Assembly (NCBI GenBank): GCA_944381495.1
Contig: CALWLJ010000010.1
Span: 1-64,000, forward strand
Length of the DNA stretch: 64,000 nt
Direction: 5' to 3'
From: an uncultured Mediterraneibacter sp.
GTDB lineage: Bacteria > Bacillota > Clostridia > Lachnospirales > Lachnospiraceae
Shown here in pieces: positions 40,599 through 49,192 of the stretch. The notes under the pieces are model-generated. The model saw nothing but the letters and a program-made list of their open reading frames with translations. It was not told the DNA's origin and did no database searches. Both the position numbers and the translations under genes were made by a program. The number at the start of each line of letters is the position of its first letter. The stretch's first letter is position 1.

Positions 40599-40933
40599 CT
40601 GTTTAGCGCACTAACTTCAGTGATTGAGCATCCGAAAACAGGGGGATTTCCAAAACGTATTCTGCGGGGGCGGAGTTGGCGGCCGGGCTCCGCTCCAGGG
40701 ATATAAGTTAAACTAAGAGTTCCGGGGACAGACTAAATGCAAGGACTGTCGGTGAACAACTCGCCTTCGGCTCAGACAATTTCACCGCCAGCCCTAACGT
40801 CTGTCCCCGGACCCCAAGTTTAACTAATACCCTTTCGAAGTCACCCATCCGCCAACTCCACCCCCGCAGAAAGGTTTTCGAGATCAGTTCTGTTTTCTGG
40901 GCTATTCAAGACAGAAGTTAGTGGACAAACAGG
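40599..40933. repeat. Palindromic element family D, copy 2 (inverted relative to copy 1)
   Basis: Terminal inverted repeats CTGTTTAGCGCACTAACTTC (40599-40618) and GAAGTTAGTGGACAAACAGG (40914-40933) match copy 1. The central stem TCCGGGGACAGAC (40721-40733) / 40799-40811 is perfect, and further stems TTAAACT...AGTTTAA and CTGCGGGGGCGGAG...CTCCACCCCCGCAG follow the copy 1 layout. The loop CAACTCGCCTTCGGCTCAGA (40757-40776) is the reverse complement of the copy 1 loop, but the stem around it differs and still pairs. A family A fragment adjoins it. Confidence 0.85.
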
Positions 40934-40945
40934 CCGGAAACCAAA

Positions 40946-41004
40946 GGCGCGGCCGCCGTGACAACACACTGCCTTGACAGCGGCCTCCCGGAAACAACTG
41001 AACT
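40946..41004. repeat. Family A half-element adjoining family D
   Basis: GGCGCGGCCGCCGTGACAAC, then ACACTGCCTTGACAGCGGCC and CCGGAAACAACTGAACT, matches the reverse complement of the left arm of A copy 1 (17110-17160). The other arm and the interior are missing. The breakpoint is at a GGCCGCGC word, which occurs twice in the complete copy-1 locus, so the loss could be a short-repeat deletion. Confidence 0.7.
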
Positions 41005-41013
41005 AAACAGCCA

Positions 41014-41493
41014 TCAATACTGGCACATGACTATGATCTTCTGCGGCGTGGTCATCGCCGGAATGCTGAACGTGGTGTTCGTATAATAGACCAGAAGTTC
41101 GGTCCCCTCCGGACTGCATGTATAAGGCTGGCCGTTCAGTGTGACCACATTGGTCATGGGACCAACATTAAGCTGCAGGGAATTGTCATCAGAGGTCAGA
41201 TTTTCATCAAAATATCCAAGCACAACCTGCTGTCCTCTCCTGAGAGATGTAATGATCTCAGCCCGGTACTGCGGCGGGTAAACCGCAGGCGTAGGCAGGT
41301 TTGCGTCATAGAACACAGCAACCCGCAGTCCTGCCCGGAGGCGCACGTTATCTATCACCGTCGTATCCCCGGACACTACAACATTTACGATATTGGAATT
41401 GCTGATCAAAGAGAGCATCATGGAACAGCAGGAATCTCCCCGGTTCACACTCTGGATCACTCCTTCGATCTTCTGAAATGTCTCATAAGCCAT
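41014..41493 (-). CDS. Conserved-looking hypothetical protein (159 aa)
   Basis: I do not recognise the family. The 159-residue product starts MAYETFQKIEGVIQSVNRGD, has no membrane helix or signal, and is rich in beta-type segments (NIVNVVVSGDTTVID, LRAGLRVAVFYDANLP, VVLGYFDENL), consistent with an OB- or SH3-like barrel. A pair of cysteines (DSCCSMM) lies near residue 22. AAAAAGGG precedes ATG 41493. It is preceded by the phosphatase gene on the same strand. The family A half-element ends 10 bp from its stop. Confidence 0.55.
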   Translation of the reverse strand: MAYETFQKIEGVIQSVNRGDSCCSMMLSLISNSNIVNVVVSGDTTVIDNVRLRAGLRVAVFYDANLPTPAVYPPQYRAEIITSLRRGQQVVLGYFDENLTSDDNSLQLNVGPMTNVVTLNGQPYTCSPEGTELLVYYTNTTFSIPAMTTPQKIIVMCQY

Positions 41494-41601
41494 AATATAA
41501 AAACCCTTTTTTCTTTATATTATGACGCCTCAGACAAAAGGTGTTTCCCGTCTCAAGCCAAAGCCCGAGGGCGGCCTTATATCTGCATTGCAGAAGATCC
41601 G

Positions 41602-42375
41602 TCAGTGTCTATGCTCCATGTCGTCATATACCTCCGCGAATCTTGCCGCAAAAGAAGCCGGCTCTCCTCCCGCATACAAATGGGAAATATCCCCCAGCCT
41701 GAGTCCCCTGAAATAGGCGATTCCCTGCTGACGCTCTTCGGTCACCACTTCTGTGACAGAAGTAGGAGCAAGAGCAAGGCTGTGCCATAAAACAAATGGA
41801 GATACATTCCAAAGCCTTGACAGGAGTACACAGGTGATCCCGAAATGACAAAAGAAAGTAACTGTATCCGTGGAAGCCCGCTCTACCCGGTAGTGATCCC
41901 GCTCTCTGACATATCCCCGGGACGCCAGGAAATCATCAAAGCTGCGAATGACAGTGTCATAACGCTGTATCATATCAGAACAGAGGGCCGCCTCCGACTT
42001 TCTCCATTCGTCACGGTCAAAATATTCCGGATGCTCTGTCCAATATGCCGGAACCATATCCCACACAACACGCGGAACATATTTTCCGTCTTTCTTTCTC
42101 ACATTTTGATAAGCCCCGGAGAATTCAGGGTGTTCATTCAGGTCTACCCGGGCCGGGAACTCCTCGAGCCAGTCCAGCGTCTTCGCTGTAAGCCCGGTCT
42201 TCTCAAGACTATACGCAGCGGTATCCCGGGCTCTCCCCAGGGGAGATACAAAGCAAGTGCCCAGATTCATGCCCGGTGCCGCTTTGGCCAGAAGAGCCGC
42301 CTCTCTTTTTCCTTTTTCCGTCAGAGTATCGTTCACATAGTCCGGATCTCCATGTCTGATCAATAATATCCTCAT
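41602..42375 (-). CDS. Histidine phosphatase family protein
   Basis: A 257-residue member of the phosphoglycerate mutase-like superfamily. The catalytic motif LIRHGDPDY (RHG, with His phosphorylated) is at residues 5-13. FVSPLGRARDTA holds the second arginine and TVTFFCHFG the second histidine. It should dephosphorylate a small molecule or protein; the large middle insertion (YFDRDEWRKSEAA) is not diagnostic. AGGAG precedes ATG 42375. Confidence 0.85.
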   Translation of the reverse strand: MRILLIRHGDPDYVNDTLTEKGKREAALLAKAAPGMNLGTCFVSPLGRARDTAAYSLEKTGLTAKTLDWLEEFPARVDLNEHPEFSGAYQNVRKKDGKYVPRVVWDMVPAYWTEHPEYFDRDEWRKSEAALCSDMIQRYDTVIRSFDDFLASRGYVRERDHYRVERASTDTVTFFCHFGITCVLLSRLWNVSPFVLWHSLALAPTSVTEVVTEERQQGIAYFRGLRLGDISHLYAGGEPASFAARFAEVYDDMEHRH

Positions 42376-42470
42376 ATTCTTCTCCTATATCGTTTATCCC
42401 GCAGAACCATTCCTTGCATCTGCCTTTTATCATATTTTCCCATCCAAATTTTCCTGCTCGTCAAAAGCCG

Positions 42471-43472
42471 TCAGATAACATGGATATCCAGCTGTCTTGC
42501 CAGCCATCTTCCCGCCATCTCCGGCCACATACCTACTTCCGGAAATACTCCTCTCAGAACCATCTTCATTTCGGGCGTCCATTTTTCCTCTTTTCTCTCT
42601 GTAAGCCCGTACTCACGCAGAATTTCTTCTCCCTTTTCTGCAGGATACGGAGTCCTGCCTTCCTTGATAGCGCTGCCGAGCAGACGAATCTGCTCCAGTG
42701 TATAGGGTTCCCAGTATCTGCGTTCCATCCAGTCCTCATCTGCAACGGACATCCCATGCACGCCCTCTGTAAATACGTGATGTGCAAAAGGAACTCCGGC
42801 CTTTCTGCAGGCTTCTGCAAACAGATAGCTGTTCTCCACAGGAACCGTCTCATCCGAAGCGGTCTGCCACAAAAAGCAGGGCGGCATATCCGGAGTAACA
42901 TGGTTCTCCAGCGACATATACGCAAGCTCCTCCTCAGACGGTTTCTCCCCAAAGAGCGCAGTAAAAGAATCTCTGTGGGCATATTCCCCGGATGTGATCA
43001 CAGGATATGCCAGCACAGCTCCATCCGGACGGTTTGATACCTGCTCGTACTCCCGGCAGGGATCCTTTACATCGCCACAGTGGACACAGAGACTGGCACA
43101 CAGATGGCCGCCGGCAGAGAAGCCACATACCACCAGTTTCTCCGGATTGATTCTATATAGATCTGCGTGTTTTCTAATCATGCGCACCGCCCTGGAAATA
43201 TCATGGAGGGGCTGAAGCTGCGCAGGGGTATCCAGTACATTTATCGTATAGGCGAGGACAAACACATTGTATCCCATGCCGTAAAATCTGCGGGCCACAA
43301 TATCTCCCTCTGACGGAGAGACATGACGGTACCCGCCGCCGGGAACAACCAGCATGCAGGGACGGGTCTTTTCATCCTCATGGATATAACTGACCATGAA
43401 CGGGATAAATCCGTATGCAGCGGGATATGAATACTCATCTTCCTTCCAGATCTCAATTCTCTGTCCAATCAT
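42471..43472 (-). CDS. Alpha/beta hydrolase (esterase-like)
   Basis: A 333-residue serine hydrolase. The oxyanion loop reads VVPGGGYRHVSPSEGD, the nucleophile elbow GFSAGGHLCA (Ser near residue 120), and the acid/His pair lies in ASDETVPVENS...HVFTEGVHGMS. It resembles acetyl-xylan esterase / BD-FAE-like carbohydrate esterases. A polysaccharide deacetylation role is plausible. It has no signal peptide, so it acts in the cytoplasm. GGAGG precedes ATG 43472. Confidence 0.85.
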   Translation of the reverse strand: MIGQRIEIWKEDEYSYPAAYGFIPFMVSYIHEDEKTRPCMLVVPGGGYRHVSPSEGDIVARRFYGMGYNVFVLAYTINVLDTPAQLQPLHDISRAVRMIRKHADLYRINPEKLVVCGFSAGGHLCASLCVHCGDVKDPCREYEQVSNRPDGAVLAYPVITSGEYAHRDSFTALFGEKPSEEELAYMSLENHVTPDMPPCFLWQTASDETVPVENSYLFAEACRKAGVPFAHHVFTEGVHGMSVADEDWMERRYWEPYTLEQIRLLGSAIKEGRTPYPAEKGEEILREYGLTERKEEKWTPEMKMVLRGVFPEVGMWPEMAGRWLARQLDIHVI

Positions 43473-43522
43473 TACTTATTCCTCCATAAAATATCGGATA
43501 GATCCATAAATCTTTTCTTCCG

Positions 43523-43551
43523 AAAAAGCCCCTGCCATATCCGGCAGGGGC
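43523..43551 (-). terminator. Terminator after mrp
   Basis: A perfect stem GCCCCTGCC / GGCAGGGGC around a 6-base loop, followed on the minus strand by TTTTT. Confidence 0.88.
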
Positions 43552-43570
43552 CTGTCCGCTTCCTGTATGA

Positions 43571-44428
43571 TCAGTGCTTTGCGTTTTCAAAGCAGGGAAC
43601 GATCTTTTCTGCGTCCAGATAGGGGTTCTCCGCCTCATAGAACTTTTCATTCTCCACCGCTTCCGCAAGGCTGACATCGATGGGCATCTTGCCGAGTACC
43701 GGCAGATCCAGTTCTTTTGCCACCTCATCGATATGGCTCTCGCCAAAGATCCGGATCTCCTTTCCGCAGTCCGGACATTTCACATAGCTGTAATTCTCCA
43801 CAACACCAAGCACCGGAATGTTCATCTGTTTCGCCATATTGTAGGCTTTCTTCACGATCATCTGAACCAGATCCTGAGGGGATGTGACGATCACGACTCC
43901 ATCTACCGGCAGGGACTGGAACACTGTCAACGGAACATCACCTGTTCCGGGGGGCATGTCTACAAACAGATAATCAATATCGCCCCACATCACGTCTGTC
44001 CAGAACTGCTTTACCACTCCTGCTATGATCGGGCCTCTCCAGATTACCGGAGCATCCTCGTCATCCAAAAGGAGATTGACAGACATGACCCTTGTCTCAT
44101 CCTTTGCGATACAGGGCAGGATACTGTCCTCTGTTCCTCTCGCTTTTTCGTGGATCCCGTACATCTTCGGGATGGACGGGCCTGTGATATCCGCATCCAG
44201 GATACCTACTGTATAGCCTTTTTCCCGCATCATTCTTGCAAGCGACGCTGTCACAAGGGATTTTCCCACACCGCCCTTGCCGCTGACCACACCGATCACT
44301 CTCTTGATCGATGAGTACTGATTTGCAGGCTCACGGAAATCTTCTTTCTTGCTGCTGCATGAATCTGCATGGGCACAGCCCGCACAGGACTCCTGAGTGC
44401 AGCCTCCGTTGTTCTGCTCTTCTGCCAT
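43571..44428 (-). CDS. mrp: Mrp/NBP35 family Fe-S carrier ATPase
   Basis: A 285-residue P-loop ATPase that assembles and transfers Fe-S clusters. The deviant Walker A GKGGVGKSLVT is near residue 50, switch I LDADITGPSIPKM follows, and the cluster-binding CPDC lies in YVKCPDCGKE (CxxC). The N-terminus CTQESCAGCAHADSC adds four cysteines, like the NBP35-type. It has its own terminator and a ribosome site AAGG 10 bases before ATG 44428. It would serve the many Fe-S proteins of this cell, including the hydrogenases. Confidence 0.9.
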   Translation of the reverse strand: MAEEQNNGGCTQESCAGCAHADSCSSKKEDFREPANQYSSIKRVIGVVSGKGGVGKSLVTASLARMMREKGYTVGILDADITGPSIPKMYGIHEKARGTEDSILPCIAKDETRVMSVNLLLDDEDAPVIWRGPIIAGVVKQFWTDVMWGDIDYLFVDMPPGTGDVPLTVFQSLPVDGVVIVTSPQDLVQMIVKKAYNMAKQMNIPVLGVVENYSYVKCPDCGKEIRIFGESHIDEVAKELDLPVLGKMPIDVSLAEAVENEKFYEAENPYLDAEKIVPCFENAKH

Positions 44429-44563
44429 AACCTGATACCTTCTCTCTTATATGATCCGATCCCGCAGGCGCTCCATGAGTATCTGATCCCAGCATCCGGA
44501 GTTTCCTGCGGTCAGTCCGTTCCCAGTATATCACACTTTGAGATCGAATTGTATATAATTTTC

Positions 44564-46324
44564 TCAGACCTGCATCTGCGCGGCACTGCTCTCCAGCTGT
44601 GCCTTCGCGGTGCGCATCTCCTCCACTTCCGCCTCTGTGACCTTATCCAGCCTGCACTTTGTAACCAGTTTTCTCAGACGGGAGATATCCGCCTTCACCT
44701 GTTTCTTCACGGATTTATCCAGCTGCTTTCCTGCATTCTTCAGTGTCTGTTCGCTCTTGGCCAGCAGGCTCTGGGAATCATTCAGCACCTCCATGGCCTC
44801 CCGCCGGATCTGATCCTGTCCTGCATAGTTGGCAGCATCAGCCATAGCCTGACGGATTTCCTCCTCGGACATCCTGTCGTTGGCCGTGATGGTGATGGAC
44901 TGCTCTTTCCCCGTATCCAGATCCCGGGCGGATACCTTCAGGATGCCGTTGGCGTCAATATCAAATGTCACCTCGATCTGAGGCACCCCTGCGGGAGCCG
45001 GCTTGATCCCTTTCAGCCGGAACTTTCCGATCGTCTTGTTGTCCCGTGCCATGGGGCGCTCTCCCTGAAGCACATGGATCTCCACGTTGCGCTGATAAGG
45101 AGCCGCCGTGGAAAAGATTCTGGAATACCGGGTAGGCAGTGTGGTATTCCTGTCCACAAGCTTTGTTGCCACGCCCCCTACCGTCTCGATGGAAAGACTC
45201 ATGGGGGTCACATCCAGAAGGAGCAGGTCTTTCCCCGTATCTGCGGCAACAATGGCGTTGCCCTGAAGGGTGCTGCCCAGGATTGCAGCTCCCTTTGCCA
45301 CGCACTCATCCGGATTGATGTTCTTGGAAGGATCCTTTCCCGTCATCTGACGGACCTTCTCCTGGATCGCAGGGATCCTGGTGGAACCTCCCACCAGCAG
45401 GACTCTTCCCAGCTGGGCGGGGGTGATCCTGGCATCGTTGAGAGCGTTCCGTACCGGATCCGCCGTCCGCTCGATCAAATCGCTGACCAGCTCCTCGAAC
45501 TTTGCCCTGGTTAGAGTCAGGTCCAGATGGACCGGTTCCCCCTTTACCTGGGTCAGATAGGGAAGAACGATATGTGAGCTTCCTGACGAGGACAGTTCCT
45601 TCTTCGTCCTCTCCGCCGCGTCGCGCACCCGCTGCATGGCAGCGAAATCCCGGCTCAGATCCATGTGATGCTCCGCCTTGAAACTGTTCACGATCCACTG
45701 AGCGATCCGGTCGTCAAAGTCATCGCCGCCCAGATGGTTATCTCCCGCGGTGGCAAGCACTTCCACCACGCCGTCCCCGATCTCGATGATAGACACGTCA
45801 AACGTTCCGCCGCCCAGATCATATACCATGACCTTCTGGGCCTCCCCGTGGTTCAGGCCATAGGAAAGGGCTGCGCTGGTCGGCTCGTTGATGATACGGA
45901 GTACATTGAGCCCCGCGATCCTGCCCGCGTCCTTCGTCGCCTGTCGCTGAATATCATTAAAGTAAGCGGGAACCGTGATGACCGCATCTGTCACCGCCTC
46001 CCCAAGGAATTCCTCCGCATCCTTCTTCAGCTGCCTCAGGATCATGGCGCTGATGGTCTGCGGCTTGTATTCCTTGCCGTCGATCTTCACGCTCCAGTTC
46101 GTCCCCATATGGCGCTTCACCGAGCTGATGGTACGATCCGGATTGGTTACCGCCTGTCTCCTGGCGCTCTCCCCTACCAGCTGCTCTCCCTTCTTCGTAA
46201 ACGCCACTACGCTGGGCGTGGTCATGCTGCCGGATGTCCCTGGTATGATGACCGGCATATTATTCTCGATCACGGAGACACAACTGTTTGTCGTTCCCAG
46301 ATCGATCCCGATTACTTTTCCCAT
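44564..46324 (-). CDS. Hsp70 family protein, second DnaK homologue
   Basis: A 586-residue Hsp70. The N-terminal ATPase domain is intact ([37 protein letters not shown]), followed by a substrate domain ([20 protein letters not shown]) and a short helical lid. It differs from the housekeeping DnaK at 59463-61346: shorter, no glycine-rich linker to an acidic tail, and no CIRCE upstream. Such paralogues often have specialised roles, for example in Fe-S assembly (HscA-like). It is next to mrp. AAGGAG precedes ATG 46324. Confidence 0.88.
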   Translation of the reverse strand: MGKVIGIDLGTTNSCVSVIENNMPVIIPGTSGSMTTPSVVAFTKKGEQLVGESARRQAVTNPDRTISSVKRHMGTNWSVKIDGKEYKPQTISAMILRQLKKDAEEFLGEAVTDAVITVPAYFNDIQRQATKDAGRIAGLNVLRIINEPTSAALSYGLNHGEAQKVMVYDLGGGTFDVSIIEIGDGVVEVLATAGDNHLGGDDFDDRIAQWIVNSFKAEHHMDLSRDFAAMQRVRDAAERTKKELSSSGSSHIVLPYLTQVKGEPVHLDLTLTRAKFEELVSDLIERTADPVRNALNDARITPAQLGRVLLVGGSTRIPAIQEKVRQMTGKDPSKNINPDECVAKGAAILGSTLQGNAIVAADTGKDLLLLDVTPMSLSIETVGGVATKLVDRNTTLPTRYSRIFSTAAPYQRNVEIHVLQGERPMARDNKTIGKFRLKGIKPAPAGVPQIEVTFDIDANGILKVSARDLDTGKEQSITITANDRMSEEEIRQAMADAANYAGQDQIRREAMEVLNDSQSLLAKSEQTLKNAGKQLDKSVKKQVKADISRLRKLVTKCRLDKVTEAEVEEMRTAKAQLESSAAQMQV

Positions 46325-46363
46325 TTTATCTGCTGCTCCTTCCTGTTACCTGACTGTAAGCCG

Positions 46364-46403
46364 AACTGCCCGGGCAGCTGTATTCCGGCTGTCCCGGGCA
46401 GTT
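46364..46403. terminator. Palindrome between the Uma2 and Hsp70 genes
   Basis: AACTGCCCGGG (46364-46374) pairs perfectly with CCCGGGCAGTT (46393-46403). Its T-run is weak, so it is a terminator-like hairpin downstream of the Uma2 gene or part of the Hsp70 leader. Confidence 0.45.
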
Positions 46404-46510
46404 TCAAGTCATTGCCCTGATATTAAATTTTACTATAAAACACGGCTCAGTCAATAGAATTCACAGTTCTTTTAGAAGGGTTTAGAAATGTTTCATATTT
46501 TCCTTCTCCC

Positions 46511-47311
46511 TCACTCGACCCCCAGCTCTTTTACCGCATCAAAGATCTTTTTCATGGAAACCTTCATCTCATCCCCGAAGATCCCCACCGGCACCTCGTC
46601 ATCAGGCCCGTATATTGCCGGGACTGCTGTCTGATCTGTCCAGTAGACGACTGTCTTGCCGCTGTCCGGATCGATCAGCCAGTACTCCCTCACGCCTGTT
46701 GTCGCATATTTTGCCATCTTCCTCTTCCCGTCCATCTGCCGGGAAGAAGGCGACATGATCTCGACCACCAGATCCGGTGCTCCCATGATACATCTTCTGA
46801 TCAGCTTCGAACGATCACAGAGGATCAGAAGATCCGGCTGGAGCATAGTCCTGTCGTCACAGTCGATCTGGACATCTACCGGCGACGGAAGTACGATACA
46901 TTTTCCCTTTTTATCGCTGATATAGGATTCGAATGCAAGTGCCAGCCTAATTATGACAAATTGATGGATGGTGCTGGGCGCCGCCATATCATAGAGCACT
47001 CCATCCAGAAGTTCTGCCCGCCTCTCATCCGGAAGCGCATAATAATCCTCCAGTGTGAAACCGTCTTTCTTTACTCCATACGCAGCCGCGGACTCCCGCA
47101 GCATCATGTTTTCTCCATCTGTCTCAGGATATAAAGTCTCACCTGAGAGCAGCACATTTTCCACTGCTTCCATGGCTGCTGATCCAGGATCCTCCATCTC
47201 TCCGCTGAATATCTTCCTCACCGTTTCCAGAGGAACACCCGCCAGATCCGCGATCTCCTCCAGAGAATAGCCCCTCTGTTCTTTATAATATATGAGCATT
47301 GAAAGATCCAT
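46511..47311 (-). CDS. HTH domain fused to a Uma2 family nuclease-like domain
   Basis: A 266-residue two-domain protein. Residues 1-55 are an HTH (IYYKEQRGYSLEEIADLAGV then PLETVRKIFSGE). Residues about 85-260 are a Uma2 (PD-(D/E)xK superfamily) domain with DYYALPDERRAELLDGVLYD, PSPVDVQIDC, LLQPDLLILCD (D..E..K spread) and APDLVVEIMSPSSRQMD. Uma2 proteins are common in Clostridia and cyanobacteria, but their activity is unclear. Fusion of a Cro-type HTH suggests DNA-targeted action or self-regulation. I choose ATG 47311 with GGGAGGG upstream. Confidence 0.8.
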   Translation of the reverse strand: MDLSMLIYYKEQRGYSLEEIADLAGVPLETVRKIFSGEMEDPGSAAMEAVENVLLSGETLYPETDGENMMLRESAAAYGVKKDGFTLEDYYALPDERRAELLDGVLYDMAAPSTIHQFVIIRLALAFESYISDKKGKCIVLPSPVDVQIDCDDRTMLQPDLLILCDRSKLIRRCIMGAPDLVVEIMSPSSRQMDGKRKMAKYATTGVREYWLIDPDSGKTVVYWTDQTAVPAIYGPDDEVPVGIFGDEMKVSMKKIFDAVKELGVE

Positions 47312-47396
47312 TATCATCCCTCCCACAAAAAATAGTTGAAAACCGGTTCTCTCACCTTGAGAATACCGGTTCTCAACCATTCCTGTCAATGCGTAT

Positions 47397-47437
47397 GGAT
47401 GTTTCGTTCAATCATCGAAGTTAGTTCACTAAACAGC
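47397..47437. repeat. Solo terminus of family D
   Basis: GTTCAATCATCGAAGTTAGT then TCACTAAACAGCC is almost identical to the right end of D copy 1 (17666-17701). As there, it ends within a few bp of a minus-strand gene stop (PurF-like, 47441). The rest of the element is absent. Confidence 0.75.
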
Positions 47438-47440
47438 CCC

Positions 47441-48853
47441 TTACTCTTTCCCGCTGAAGCAATAAGTACACACCTTGCAAGGCTCCAGTCCGATGGAAGC
47501 CAGAAGGTCGTCCAGCCTGTGATATCTCAGAGTAGTGAAGTTCTGCTGTCTGCGGATTCCCTCGATCATCTTCGCATACCGGCAGCTGTCCGGATTTGTA
47601 TATTCTTCCAGAACTTCTTCCTTGCAGTCATCCCCCTCGATTTCCCGGATCACCCGTCTTGTGATCAGCTCCATCTCCGAGTTGGATCTGGAGAAGTTCA
47701 GATATCTGCAGCCATACACAAGGGGAGGGCAGGCAGGGCGCACGTGTACTTCTTTCGCTCCGCTCTGATAGAGGAATTCCGTGGTCTCACGGAGCTGGGT
47801 TCCCCGGACGATGGAGTCGTCGATCAGCAGCAGGCTCTTATCCTCGATCAGCGCCTGCACCGGGATCAGCTTCATCCTGGCGATCAGATTTCTCTGGCTC
47901 TGATTGGTAGGCATGAAGGATCTGGGCCAGGTCGGCGTATATTTGATAAACGGTCTTGCAAAAGGAATTCCCGACTCATTGGAATACCCGATGGCATGGG
48001 CCGTACCAGAATCCGGCACTCCTGCCACGATGTCGGGATGCACAGAGTCCCCGTCCCGTTTTGCCAGCATGCTTCCGCAGCGGTAACGCATTTCCTCCAC
48101 ATTGATCCCCTCATAAGAGGATGTGGAATAGCCGTAATACACCCACAGGAAGGAACAGATACGCATCTCCTCCCTGGCAGGCGATACTGTTTCTGCGCTC
48201 TCAGGAGTCACATAGACGATCTCCCCCGGCCCCAGTTCCTTGCAATGGCTGTATCCAAGATTCAGATAGGCAAAATTTTCAAAGGAAACACAGTATGCGT
48301 CTTCCTTCTTTCCAACCACCACAGGAGTCCTTCCCCATCGGTCCCTTGCAGCATAGATCCCGTCTTTTGTCATGACCAGAAGAGACATGGATCCGTCCAC
48401 GATCTCCTGAACATAGCGGATTCCCTCTACAATAGAGTCTTTCCTGCAGATCAGAGAGCCTACCAGTTCTGTAGCGTTGATCTGTCCTCCACTCATCTCC
48501 AGGAAATGGGAATGCCCGTCTTTGTACGCTTTCTCAAGGAGCTCCGCCTGATTGTTGATCTTTCCTACAGTTGTAATGGCAAAGCTGCCAAGATGAGACT
48601 GAAGAAGCAGCGGCTGGGGCTCGTAATCTGAGATACATCCGATTCCCAGATTGCCGTTCAGCTCTTCCACATCCCGCTCAAACTTTGTCCGGAACGGAGA
48701 GTTCTCGATATTATGTATGGCGCGGTTGAACCCGCCTGCTCCATATACCGCCATTCCGCCCCGTCTTGTCCCGAGATGGGAATGATAATCCACTCCGTAA
48801 AACAGCTCCAGCACACAGTCATTTTTTGATGCCACTCCGAAAAAACCACCCAT
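47441..48853 (-). CDS. Amidophosphoribosyltransferase homologue lacking the N-terminal Cys
   Basis: PurF makes 5-phosphoribosylamine from PRPP and glutamine. The 470-residue product has a class II amidotransferase-like N-terminal half (GTRRGGMAVYG, FAITTVGKINNQAELLE) and a C-terminal PRPP domain (SLLLIDDSIVRGTQLRE, VRPACPPLVYGCRYL). The N-terminus reads MGGFFGVAS. True PurF has a Cys directly after the processed start (usually CGIFG), so the glutamine nucleophile appears to be replaced by Gly. The C-terminal CKVCTYCFSGKE keeps an Fe-S-type CxxC pattern like that of B. subtilis PurF. It may use ammonia or have another role. GAGGAGG precedes ATG 48853. Confidence 0.85.
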   Translation of the reverse strand: MGGFFGVASKNDCVLELFYGVDYHSHLGTRRGGMAVYGAGGFNRAIHNIENSPFRTKFERDVEELNGNLGIGCISDYEPQPLLLQSHLGSFAITTVGKINNQAELLEKAYKDGHSHFLEMSGGQINATELVGSLICRKDSIVEGIRYVQEIVDGSMSLLVMTKDGIYAARDRWGRTPVVVGKKEDAYCVSFENFAYLNLGYSHCKELGPGEIVYVTPESAETVSPAREEMRICSFLWVYYGYSTSSYEGINVEEMRYRCGSMLAKRDGDSVHPDIVAGVPDSGTAHAIGYSNESGIPFARPFIKYTPTWPRSFMPTNQSQRNLIARMKLIPVQALIEDKSLLLIDDSIVRGTQLRETTEFLYQSGAKEVHVRPACPPLVYGCRYLNFSRSNSEMELITRRVIREIEGDDCKEEVLEEYTNPDSCRYAKMIEGIRRQQNFTTLRYHRLDDLLASIGLEPCKVCTYCFSGKE

Positions 48854-48908
48854 TGATCATGTCCTCCTCTTCATCTTACAGATCTGATATATTTGCGCTT
48901 AACAACGA

Positions 48909-48983
48909 CAGGGCTTCCCCAAGCCCTGCCGTATGAAAACCAAACGATATGTTTCTGCCGGGATACTTGTATTCCTCCCGGCA
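48909..48983 (-). promoter_or_regulatory. Two leader hairpins in the 5' UTR of the PurF-like gene
   Basis: CAGGGCTT / AAGCCCTG (48909-48928, CCCC loop) and TGCCGGGA / TCCCGGCA (48956-48983) lie between the predicted promoter and the start codon. The pattern does not match the purine, guanidine or ppGpp/PRPP (ykkC) riboswitches I know. No clear T-run follows the first hairpin. Confidence 0.4.
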
Positions 48984-49017
48984 CTTGTCTGATATCCGCG
49001 AACAACTTTCCAGTTAC

Positions 49018-49047
49018 AGGATAAAGGAAAACACTGCTGCAAGTCAA
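49018..49047 (-). promoter_or_regulatory. Promoter of the PurF-like gene
   Basis: On the minus strand, -35 TTGACT (49042-49047) and -10 TATCCT (49018-49023), spacer 18 bp. This gives a leader of about 160 bases. Confidence 0.55.
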
Positions 49048-49192
49048 GTGGTCCCTCCTGTGTTTTTATATTTTCTTTTCAGATAATTTCTGTTCGGATA
49101 TATCCGCTGTGCTCCCGCTCCAGGCGAAAGCGAGGCCGCCTGAACCATGCGCTCCGTTATGGCAGATGCCCGCGATTGAGTGAAAGGCAATT

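Noticed and set aside
44369..45514. 381-codon plus-strand frame over the second Hsp70
   Set aside because: Antisense shadow of the highly conserved Hsp70 sequence.
48854..49047. Purine or ykkC/PRPP riboswitch
   Set aside because: The conserved cores of these classes are not visible. Only two generic hairpins are seen.
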